Positions 1 to 5,460 of a stretch of 10,389 nucleotides of DNA are shown in pieces. The first letter of the stretch is position 1. Every line of letters begins with the position of its first letter. Position numbers and translations under genes: made by a program. The stretch comes from an uncultured Pseudomonadota bacterium. Lineage in GTDB: Bacteria; Pseudomonadota; Gammaproteobacteria; Steroidobacterales; Steroidobacteraceae. A model generated the notes under the pieces. The model was given only the letters and a program-made list of their open reading frames with translations, was not told the origin of the DNA and did no database searches. Where the stretch lies: contig CAITAM010000004.1 of the NCBI GenBank assembly GCA_903890265.1, forward strand, positions 1 to 10,389, written 5' to 3'.

Positions 1-201
1 ATCATCAAGAAGAGCCTGAAGGGCCCCGGCGTGTTCACGCTGCCCGGCCTCGCGAAGATGAAGGTCGCCAAGAAGCCGGCGACGAAGGCGCGTCAGGGCG
101 TCAACCCGTTCACGGGCGAAAAGATGGTCTTCAAGGCGAAGCCGGCCTCGAAGAAGGTTCGCGCCATGCCGCTGAAGTCCCTCAAGAGCTTCGTCAACTG
201 A
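1..201 (+). CDS. HU-family DNA-binding protein, C-terminal part
   Basis: The first 66 codons in frame 1 run to a TGA at 199-201; the start lies before the window. The fragment is lysine-rich. It opens with a KKSLKGPGVFTLPGL segment typical of the HU/IHF fold (helix 2 into the first beta strand), followed by a GVNPFTGEKM segment matching the HU beta-arm signature (NP-x-TGE), whose proline intercalates into the DNA minor groove in HU and IHF. The last 20 residues (KKVRAMPLKSLKSFVN) fit the closing helix of HU. HU-family proteins are dimeric nucleoid proteins that bend DNA. This one resembles the divergent, lysine-rich HU-like branch more than canonical HupA/HupB, so I give no symbol. It is followed by a strong terminator and converges with the hydrolase gene. 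Confidence 0.88.
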   Translation: MIKKSLKGPGVFTLPGLAKMKVAKKPATKARQGVNPFTGEKMVFKAKPASKKVRAMPLKSLKSFVN

Positions 202-245
202 GTGACCTCGTGCCGCAGGCGACCGGCCACGGTCGTCGGCGACGC

Positions 246-274
246 AAAAAAGCCGGGTCTTACCCGGCTTTTTT
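246..274. terminator. Bidirectional Rho-independent terminator
   Basis: An A-tract runs into an AGCCGGGT stem, a CTT loop, an ACCCGGCT stem and a T-tract. With the A/T flanks the pairing extends to 13 bp (246-258 with 262-274). It lies between two convergent genes, 45 nt after the HU stop and 38 nt beyond the hydrolase stop. Each strand has a U-tract after the hairpin, so it can end both the HU transcript and the htpG-msrB-FKBP-hydrolase transcript. Confidence 0.93.
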
Positions 275-311
275 TATGCCCGCGTGGGCAACGCGGCCGT
301 GCAGGGACGCA

Positions 312-944
312 TCAGGCGGTGGCTGCCTGTACCGCAGCGCGCAGCTCGCCGAGTTTGCCGTGGAAAAAATGCCCAGCGCCAGTGATCACCGACAGCGGAA
401 CCGTCGGCTGCTGCTCCCCCACCCAGCGAATGACGTCGGACGCCGGGACGACATCGTCCACGTCACCCTGGATCACGACCGTGGGCCTCGGCGCGCCATC
501 GGTCGCCGCGAAGTCGAAGCGCTCGACGGGCGGTGCGATCAGCACGAGATGGGTAACCGGGAGCCTCGCGGCGACGCGATACGCGACGAAGGAACCGAAG
601 GAAAACCCCGCCACTGACAGGGTCGCCCCTGGAAAGCGCAGCGTGGCGTAGCCGCACACGGCGAGCGCGTCGGTCGTTTCACCGACCCCGTTATCGAAAA
701 CCCCGTCGCTCGCACCGACGCCGCGAAAGTTGAAACGCAGCGTGGCAAAGCCCAGTTCCTGCAAGGCACGGGCGCAGGTGTGCACCACCTTGTTGGTCAT
801 GGTGCCACCGAACAACGGGTGCGGATGGCAGACGACCGCGACCCGCCGGCCGTCGTAGCCCGCGGGAACCTCGACGAGCGCCTCAATGACGCCCGCCGGC
901 CCGTCGATGACCACGGCCTCCGGGCGCGGCGGCACGAAGCTCAC
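312..944 (-). CDS. Alpha/beta hydrolase (COG2945-like), unknown substrate
   Basis: This 210-residue single-domain alpha/beta hydrolase has the usual triad in order: nucleophile Ser115 in the elbow GFSFGS (113-118), Asp163 in the GxxDxxVP pattern (160-167) and His192 in GAGHFF. The CHPHPLFGGTM segment (39-49) supplies the oxyanion-hole region and is characteristic of the small cytosolic hydrolases grouped as COG2945; their substrate is generally unknown. No signal peptide is seen. The start is a GTG 21 nt after the FKBP stop, with no good ribosome binding site. A second GTG three codons later is possible, but no ATG fits ahead of the conserved region. It is the last gene of the htpG run, and its stop is followed by the bidirectional terminator. 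Family assignment is firm, the role is not. Confidence 0.9.
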   Translation of the reverse strand: MSFVPPRPEAVVIDGPAGVIEALVEVPAGYDGRRVAVVCHPHPLFGGTMTNKVVHTCARALQELGFATLRFNFRGVGASDGVFDNGVGETTDALAVCGYATLRFPGATLSVAGFSFGSFVAYRVAARLPVTHLVLIAPPVERFDFAATDGAPRPTVVIQGDVDDVVPASDVIRWVGEQQPTVPLSVITGAGHFFHGKLGELRAAVQAATA

Positions 945-965
945 GACCGGTCGCCCGGGCAGCCG

Positions 966-1460
966 TTACTGGGCGACAAAGCCGAGCAGCTGGATATCGA
1001 ACACGAGCGTCGCGTTGGGCGGAATCACGCCGTTGCTCGCCCCCCGGATGCCGTACGCAAGCGCGGGCGGGATCACGAGCCGCCGTTCGCCACCGGGCTG
1101 CATGCCGGCGACGCCCAGATCCCAGCCCTTGATCACCTGGCCGGTACCGAGGTCGAAGGGGAACGGCTGGTCGCGGGCAAGCGAGCTGTCGAACTGCCGG
1201 CCCTTGCCGTCCTTTGCCGAGGCATCGTAGAGCCAGCCCGTGTAGTGAACCCTCGCCCGGCCGGGGGGGAGCGCCGGGGTGCCCTTGCCGACCTTGAGGT
1301 CCGTCACCTGCACACCGGCCGCCAGTGCCTGCGCGCGGGCGGCCTCGATGGCGGCCGTCGCCGGCGACGCGGCGGCGGCAGCCGCCGGCGGCTGGTCCGC
1401 ACCGGCCACGGACGCGCAAAGACCAAGGACCACCGCAAGCAAACCGATCGGAGCGCGCAT
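966..1460 (-). CDS. Exported FKBP-type peptidyl-prolyl cis-trans isomerase
   Basis: The protein has 164 residues. Residues 1-21 form a signal peptide (MRAPIGLLAVVLGLCASVAGA) with a likely cut near AGA-DQ. The Cys15 context (LGLC) is not a lipobox, so a soluble periplasmic protein is expected. An alanine/proline-rich linker (about 23-48) leads to one FKBP domain (about 50-163) with the expected landmarks: VHYTGWL, FDSS, PFDLGTGQVIKGWD, GMQPGGERRLVIPP, LAYG, and IPPNATLVFDIQLL. It should speed up proline isomerisation in exported proteins. The frame is open upstream to 1565, but the ATG at 1460 is chosen because it begins a clean signal peptide and overlaps the msrB stop by one base (TGATG), a typical translational-coupling arrangement. 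It is not an FkpA/Mip-type enzyme: the long dimerising N-terminal helical domain is absent. Confidence 0.93.
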   Translation of the reverse strand: MRAPIGLLAVVLGLCASVAGADQPPAAAAAASPATAAIEAARAQALAAGVQVTDLKVGKGTPALPPGRARVHYTGWLYDASAKDGKGRQFDSSLARDQPFPFDLGTGQVIKGWDLGVAGMQPGGERRLVIPPALAYGIRGASNGVIPPNATLVFDIQLLGFVAQ

Positions 1461-1846
1461 CAGCCTGCCTTCCCGTCGAAGTCGAGCGAGGCCGAGTTGA
1501 TGCAGTAGCGCAGCCCGGTGGGCTGGGGGCCGTCCTCGAAGACATGGCCGAGGTGAGCGCCGCACTTGGCGCAGGTGACTTCGGTGCGGATCATGCCGTG
1601 GCTCGTGTCGCGGTGGGTCGCCACCCGGTCGCCCGCCAGCGGCAGCCAGAAGCTCGGCCAGCCGCTGCCGGAATCGAACTTCGTGTCAGAGGCGAAAAGC
1701 TCTGCGCTGCAGCAAACACAGCGGTAGACGCCGTCGGCCTTGTGGTCGACGTACTTGCCGGTAAAGGCGCGCTCCGTGCCCTTTTCCTGGGTGACGCGGA
1801 ACTGCTCCTCGGTCAGCTTCTTTCTGAGCTCGTCCTGGTCGGGCAT
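1460..1846 (-). CDS. msrB: Peptide-methionine (R)-S-oxide reductase MsrB
   Basis: The 128-residue protein is a single cytosolic MsrB domain that reduces methionine-R-sulfoxide in damaged proteins, normally using thioredoxin. Visible landmarks are the two zinc CxxC pairs (Cys43/Cys46 in CVCC and Cys92/Cys95 in CAKC), the FDSGSGWPSF loop (57-66), the SHGM and HLGHVFEDGPQPTG motifs, and the catalytic Cys115 in RYCINSASLDF. The usual resolving cysteine in the DSGCGWPSF motif is Ser61 here, so regeneration must use another cysteine or act directly on the catalytic one. The ATG at 1846 has a GAGG ribosome site five bases upstream; the longer frame to 1981 merely runs into the 3' end of htpG. It lies 37 nt after htpG and overlaps the FKBP start by one base. 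Confidence 0.96.
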   Translation of the reverse strand: MPDQDELRKKLTEEQFRVTQEKGTERAFTGKYVDHKADGVYRCVCCSAELFASDTKFDSGSGWPSFWLPLAGDRVATHRDTSHGMIRTEVTCAKCGAHLGHVFEDGPQPTGLRYCINSASLDFDGKAG

Positions 1847-1883
1847 GGCAACCTCGCGGTGAAATCGGCGTGATGGAACGGGA

Positions 1884-3758
1884 TTATAGGGTGGCTTCGC
1901 CCAGAAGCAGCCGGTTGACGCGGCGGCAGTAGTCCGCCGGATCGGCCAGTACGCCGCCCTCGGCGAGCGTCGCCTGATCAAACAGCGTCAGGGCGAGATC
2001 CCGGAAGCCCTCGCCGTCCGGCAGCGAGCCGAGCTTCTTGATCAGCGGGTGCTCGGGGTTGATCTCAAGCGCCGGCCGGGCCGCCGGCACCTTCTGTCCC
2101 GCGGCCTCGAGGATCTTGCGCATCTGCGCGCCCACGTCCTGCTCGCCGCGCACGAGGCAGACGGCGGACTCTGCCAGCCGCTCGGTCGTGCGCACGCCGT
2201 CGACCTTGCCCGACAGGACCTCGCGCAGCCGACCGCAGAGCGCGAGTACCGCCTCGCTGCCGCCCGCCGGGGCGCCCGCCTCGCCGGGCGCGAGGTCGCC
2301 GAGATCAAGGTCGCCGCGCGCCGCGTCCTTCAGGGTCTTGCCGTCGAATTCAGCGAGGTAGCCCGCCATCCACTCGTCAATGCGGTCATACAGCAGCACG
2401 ACCTCGACGCCGAGTTTCTTCAGGCGCTCAAGATGCGGGCTCTGTCGCGCCGCGTTCCAGGTCTCGGCTGCCACGTAGTAGATGTGCTTCTGGCCCGGCC
2501 GCATCCGGCCGACGTAGTCCGCGAGGGACTGATCCTGGGTCTCCCGGTCGGTATGGGTCGTCGCAAAGCGCAGCAGCCGCGCGACACGTTCACGGTTGGC
2601 GGCATCTTCGGCAACGCCCTCCTTCAGGACCTGACCGAATTCGCTCCAGCAGCGCTGGTACTTCTCGACGTCCGACTCGGCGAGCTTGCCGAGCATGTCG
2701 AGCGCACGACGGGCGATGCCGGAACGCATCGCTTCGATTTCAGGGTCGTCCTGCAGCAGCTCGCGCGACACGTTGAGCGGCAGGTCGGAGGAGTCCACGA
2801 CGCCCTTCAGGAAACGCAGGTAGTGGGGCAGGAACTGCTCGGCGTCATCCAGGATGAAGACGCGCTTGACGTAGAGCTTGAGGCCCCGCGGCGCGTCCCG
2901 GTTCCACAGGTCGAATGGCGCGCGGGCCGGCACGTACAGCAGCATCGTGTACTCGCGCTTGCCCTCCACGCGGTTGTGGGCGTGGGCCAGCGGCGCCTCG
3001 CTGTCGTGCGCGATGTGCTTGTAAAACTCGGCGTACTCGTCGTCGGTGATGTCGCCGCGGGACCGGGTCCAGAGCGCGGTGGCCGCGTTGACGGTATCCC
3101 AGTCGTGGGTCGCCCCTTCCTTGCGCATGCGCACCGGAAAGGCGATGTGGTCGGAATAGCGCCGCACGAGGCCGCGCAGCCGCCAGGCGTCCGCAAAATC
3201 CTTCGCGTCTTCGCGCAGATGGAGCACGATCCGGGTGCCGGGCTCGGCGAGTGTCTCCGTCTCGACCGTGAAGTCGCCCTCGCCCTTCGACTCCCAGGCG
3301 ACGCCCGCCTCCGGCGGCGCACCGGCCCGGCGCGTGTGGACTTCGACGCGCTCGGCGACGATGAAGGCGGAGTAGAAGCCGACGCCGAACTGCCCGATCA
3401 GCTGTGCATCTTTTGCCTGGTCACCGGACAGTCCGGCGAGGAACTCGGCGGTGCCGGACTTGGCGATCGTGCCGAGCTGGCTGATCACCTCCTCCCGGGT
3501 CATGCCGATGCCATGGTCGGTGATCGTCACCGTGGCCGCGGCGGGGTCGAACTCGACGTCGATCGTCATCGGATCCAATCCGAGGCTCGGGTCGGCGAGT
3601 GCCAGGAAGCGCCGCTTGTCGCAGGCGTCGGAGGCATTGGAAATGAGCTCGCGGAGGAAGATCTCGCGGTTGGAGTACAGCGAGTGGATCATCATCTTCA
3701 GCAGCTGGCTGACCTCGGCCTTGAAACCAAGGGTCTCGCGCTCTGGGCTCGTCACCAT
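1884..3758 (-). CDS. htpG: Molecular chaperone HtpG (bacterial Hsp90)
   Basis: The 624-residue protein has the same length as E. coli HtpG. The N-terminal GHKL ATPase shows Glu37 and Asn41 in ELISNASDA, Asp81 in DHGIGM, and the lid/glycine motif GQFGVGFYSAF (122-132). The middle domain includes the conserved LYVKRVFILDD, LRFLKGVVDSSDLPLNVSRE segments, and the C-terminal dimerisation domain ends in GEATL with no MEEVD, as in bacteria. It is an ATP-driven homodimeric cytosolic chaperone for stress-labile clients. The ATG has a GAGGA ribosome site eight bases upstream. It is the first gene of a minus-strand run with msrB, FKBP and a hydrolase, and is preceded by a heat-shock-like promoter. Long open frames on the opposite strand are codon-bias shadows. 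Confidence 0.98.
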   Translation of the reverse strand: MVTSPERETLGFKAEVSQLLKMMIHSLYSNREIFLRELISNASDACDKRRFLALADPSLGLDPMTIDVEFDPAAATVTITDHGIGMTREEVISQLGTIAKSGTAEFLAGLSGDQAKDAQLIGQFGVGFYSAFIVAERVEVHTRRAGAPPEAGVAWESKGEGDFTVETETLAEPGTRIVLHLREDAKDFADAWRLRGLVRRYSDHIAFPVRMRKEGATHDWDTVNAATALWTRSRGDITDDEYAEFYKHIAHDSEAPLAHAHNRVEGKREYTMLLYVPARAPFDLWNRDAPRGLKLYVKRVFILDDAEQFLPHYLRFLKGVVDSSDLPLNVSRELLQDDPEIEAMRSGIARRALDMLGKLAESDVEKYQRCWSEFGQVLKEGVAEDAANRERVARLLRFATTHTDRETQDQSLADYVGRMRPGQKHIYYVAAETWNAARQSPHLERLKKLGVEVVLLYDRIDEWMAGYLAEFDGKTLKDAARGDLDLGDLAPGEAGAPAGGSEAVLALCGRLREVLSGKVDGVRTTERLAESAVCLVRGEQDVGAQMRKILEAAGQKVPAARPALEINPEHPLIKKLGSLPDGEGFRDLALTLFDQATLAEGGVLADPADYCRRVNRLLLGEATL

Positions 3759-3818
3759 GGGCGGGGTTCCTCGAACTCGACATTACCGGCGCGTGCAGCG
3801 CACGCAGACATGCCGGGT

Positions 3819-3846
3819 TCATGAGGGCGCGGCGCAGGGATTCAAG
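3819..3846 (-). promoter_or_regulatory. Candidate sigma-32 heat-shock promoter of htpG
   Basis: On the minus strand, CTTGAAT (3846-3840, preceded by CC) is followed after 13 bases by CCTCATGA (3826-3819). The known sigma-32 (RpoH) consensus is CTTGAAA, a spacer of about 13-14, then CCCCATNT: six of seven bases match at -35 and most of the -10 fits. Initiation would fall near 3812, leaving about 50 nt of leader before the htpG ATG. htpG is a classical RpoH target in other proteobacteria, so position and sequence agree; activity itself is inferred. Confidence 0.62.
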
Positions 3847-3963
3847 GGCCCCGGGTGCCGTCCGACCGGTCGGGGGCTGCCGGTCCGGGCGCGGGGTGCG
3901 GCGGCGCGAGCTCGGCGACCGCCCCTGACGTCGGGTCCGCCGGGTCCCGCCGCCAGCGTGCCG

Positions 3964-4104
3964 TTACGGGCGGTCGGGCTGCGGGCGGTCCGGCACCGGC
4001 CAGATCGCCGGTCCCCGCGGGGTCGCGGGCCAGAGGTACAGGCGCCGGCGCAGCATGAACAGCAGATCGTCCAGCTCGTCCATGACCTGCAGCAGTACTT
4101 CCAT
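3964..4104 (-). CDS. Small protein of 46 residues, unknown function
   Basis: ATG at 4104 to TAA at 3966-3964. The product has an acidic, leucine-rich amphipathic N-terminal helix (about residues 1-25, containing MDELDDLLFMLRRRLYLW) and a proline/arginine-rich tail (26-46). Nearly every codon ends in G or C (repeated CTG, GAC, CGC, CCG), as in the neighbouring real genes, and an AGGG ribosome-site-like sequence sits seven bases before the ATG. The frame stays open upstream to a stop at 4311-4309 but contains no ATG, GTG or TTG there and has weaker third-position bias, so 4104 is the only usual start. I recognise no family. It lies divergent from the ParA-like gene and upstream of htpG on the same strand. 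The surrounding 205 nt (3759-3963) and 235 nt (4105-4339) hold no other gene I can support. Confidence 0.5.
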   Translation of the reverse strand: MEVLLQVMDELDDLLFMLRRRLYLWPATPRGPAIWPVPDRPQPDRP

Positions 4105-4275
4105 GAATGGGCCCTGATCCGTCGCGGGAACGAGTCCCGGATGCTGGCTGAATTCCGCCGCCCACGGCGTGTCCCGGGTCGCAGAACCGCCCGCTGCAAC
4201 GCTTGCGCGGTCAGGCCACCCTGCGTAGGCTGCCGCAGTATGGCGGGCGCGCGCGTCCGCCTCATGACAGACCTC

Positions 4276-4309
4276 ACCCGACCCCCGTGTTTCAGGCGTC
4301 GGGGCGGGT
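4276..4309. other. GC-rich hairpin upstream of the ParA-like gene
   Basis: ACCCG-A-CCCC (4276-4285) pairs with GGGGCGGGT (4301-4309): nine base pairs with one bulged A and a 15-base loop, ending 30 nt before the ParA-like ATG. There is no T-tract, so it is not a standard terminator. It could be a leader structure or a protein-binding site; chance is a real alternative in DNA this GC-rich. Confidence 0.35.
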
Positions 4310-4339
4310 CATTGCCCTCCGGCCGCAAGGGTCCAGCCC

Positions 4340-5044
4340 ATGACGCGTCGTATCGTCGTATTGAATCCCAAGGGCGGGTCCGGGAAGACAACGATCGCGA
4401 CGAACCTCGCGGCGTTCTACGCGACGCAGGGCCTGTCCTCGGCGCTGATGGACTGGGACCCGCAGGCGTCCAGCACCCGCTGGCTGAAGAAGCGGGGTCC
4501 GGACCAGCCGCCGATCCACGGCATCCCGGCGTTCGAGCGCAACCTGCGGGTGACCCGCTCGTTCCTGCTGCGCGCGCCGGTCGGCTGCGAACGACTGGTT
4601 GCCGACACGCCGGCGGCGGTGCCGGCGCAGGACATCCCGCCGCTGATTGCCCACGCGGACGCCATCCTGGTGCCGGTGCTGCCGTCGGATATCGATATCC
4701 ATGCCTGCTCGAAGTGCATTTCGGACCTGCTGCTGGTCGCCAAGGTCCGGCGCAGCGAGGACAAGATCGGGGTGGTCGCGAACCGGGCCCGGCGCAACTA
4801 CCGCTCGTTTTCGATGCTGATGCGCTTCCTGGATACGCTGAACATCCCCGTCGTGACGACGCTCAGGGATTCGCAGAACTACCTGAAGGTCGCGGAATCC
4901 GGCGTCGCGCTGCACGAGATGCGCAGCCACGCGGTGCGGGAAGACACGGCGACGTGGGAGCCGCTGCTACGCTGGCTCGACGAGCGGCCACAGCCCCTCG
5001 TGGCGCGGACCCCGATGCCGGAAGGCCTCGAGGCGCACGGCTGA
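4340..5044 (+). CDS. ParA/MinD-type ATPase, orphan (no ParB seen)
   Basis: The 234-residue protein consists of just the ParA-type Walker ATPase fold. It has the deviant Walker A KGGSGKTT (residues 11-18) with both signature lysines (Lys11, Lys16), a Walker A' segment MDWDPQAS (37-44) and a Walker B segment LVADTPA with Asp89. There is no N-terminal helix-turn-helix, so it belongs with small, non-autoregulating ParA-like proteins that position plasmids, chromosomes or protein cargos by ATP-dependent binding to nucleoid DNA. No parB or parS-like repeats are visible and the flanks are chromosomal housekeeping genes, so a cargo-positioning or orphan role is as likely as DNA partition. The ATG has AAGG nine bases upstream. 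It converges with the unknown gene at 5047-5331, leaving two bases between stops. Family is sure, cargo unknown. Confidence 0.93.
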   Translation: MTRRIVVLNPKGGSGKTTIATNLAAFYATQGLSSALMDWDPQASSTRWLKKRGPDQPPIHGIPAFERNLRVTRSFLLRAPVGCERLVADTPAAVPAQDIPPLIAHADAILVPVLPSDIDIHACSKCISDLLLVAKVRRSEDKIGVVANRARRNYRSFSMLMRFLDTLNIPVVTTLRDSQNYLKVAESGVALHEMRSHAVREDTATWEPLLRWLDERPQPLVARTPMPEGLEAHG

Positions 5045-5053
5045 TATCAGCCG
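5038..5053. repeat. Perfect 16-bp palindrome spanning two convergent stop codons
   Basis: CGGCTGATATCAGCCG is its own reverse complement. It contains the TGA of the ParA-like gene (5042-5044, +) and the TGA of the convergent gene (5047-5049, -). In RNA it can form a 6-bp CGGCTG/CAGCCG stem with an ATAT loop on either strand. The T-richness after it on the + strand (ACTTTG) is slight, so it may be a weak shared terminator or a protein site. Confidence 0.6.
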
Positions 5054-5331
5054 ACTTTGTCCTTGTCCGGTTCCCAGTTGGTGCGAACCCGGTCGGCCCA
5101 GGTCTTGTAGTTGGCGTAGGACTGCAGGCTGCCGGTGATGGCGGCGTGCCGGCTGATGCCCTGCGCGACGGCCGCCGCGGGCGGCGCCTTGCTCGGGAGC
5201 ACCTTGGCAACCGGAGCGCGCTCGGCCCAGGTCCGCTGCTGGTAGTCACTCCACAGAGTCGGGGCCGTACCGCGCTCGCCCACCACGGGGCGCCGCGTTA
5301 CTGGCTGACGAAAACCTTTGCTGTCGCTCAT
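5047..5331 (-). CDS. Unknown 94-residue protein with a repeated Y-TWA-(E/D)-R motif
   Basis: I recognise no family. The 94-residue product is polar and cytosolic-looking, with no signal peptide or membrane segment. It carries a short internal repeat: SDYQQRTWAERAP (about 29-41) and SYANYKTWADRVR (about 71-83) share Y-x(1-3)-TWA-(E/D)-R, separated by an alanine/proline-rich stretch. The ATG at 5331 is preferred over the GTG at 5358 because AGGTG sits about six bases before it. It is convergent with the ParA-like gene with stops two bases apart, and follows ppnN on the same strand after 118 nt, which holds no other gene. Third codon positions are GC-rich as in its neighbours, supporting real coding. 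A partner or cargo adaptor for the ParA-like ATPase is conceivable but only suggested by position. Confidence 0.75.
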   Translation of the reverse strand: MSDSKGFRQPVTRRPVVGERGTAPTLWSDYQQRTWAERAPVAKVLPSKAPPAAAVAQGISRHAAITGSLQSYANYKTWADRVRTNWEPDKDKVG

Positions 5332-5440
5332 TGGACACACCTGATTGACCGTGCACAAACGTTATTCCGGCGCACGAATTGCGCACAGGAACTGCGTCAC
5401 ACGCACCCGGCACTCCGATGCGACCGAGTTCACTTAGTTG

Positions 5441-5460
5441 TGGTTAGCGTCAGCTAATCA
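5441..5460 (-). other. Small hairpin over the ppnN stop codon
   Basis: TGGTTAGC (5441-5448) pairs with GCTAATCA (5453-5460) around a 4-base loop, with one G-T wobble; the ppnN TGA lies in the loop. No T-tract follows on the minus strand, so if it ends transcription it is a weak terminator; it may instead protect the mRNA 3' end or be chance. Confidence 0.3.

Noticed and set aside
1461..1565. Longer FKBP start at 1565
   Set aside because: It would place 35 Arg-rich residues before a clean signal peptide and overlap msrB.
1847..1981. Longer MsrB start at 1981
   Set aside because: It overlaps htpG; the extra residues are not MsrB-like and the 1846 ATG has a ribosome site.
2049..3824. Long + strand open frame (591 codons) opposite htpG
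   Set aside because: It lies codon-aligned opposite the certain htpG gene, has no protein motif, and is explained by GC-rich codon bias removing stops.
3862..3873. 12-bp palindrome CCGACCGGTCGG upstream of htpG
   Set aside because: Short, all-GC-type palindromes are expected by chance in this DNA and nothing else marks it.
3819..4391. 190-codon minus-strand frame in the gap before htpG
   Set aside because: Arg/Pro-rich without motifs and covers the ParA-like start; the adjacent frame (46 residues) has the better codon pattern.
5332..5449. GTGCGC direct repeat (spaced five bases) in the 118-nt gap before the 94-residue gene
   Set aside because: Six-base repeats are too short to support an operator claim, and no clear promoter frames them.
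3451..5457. 668-codon + strand frame across htpG, the gap and the ParA-like gene
   Set aside because: It crosses several real genes in the wrong frame and its translation is low-complexity Arg/Gly/Pro.
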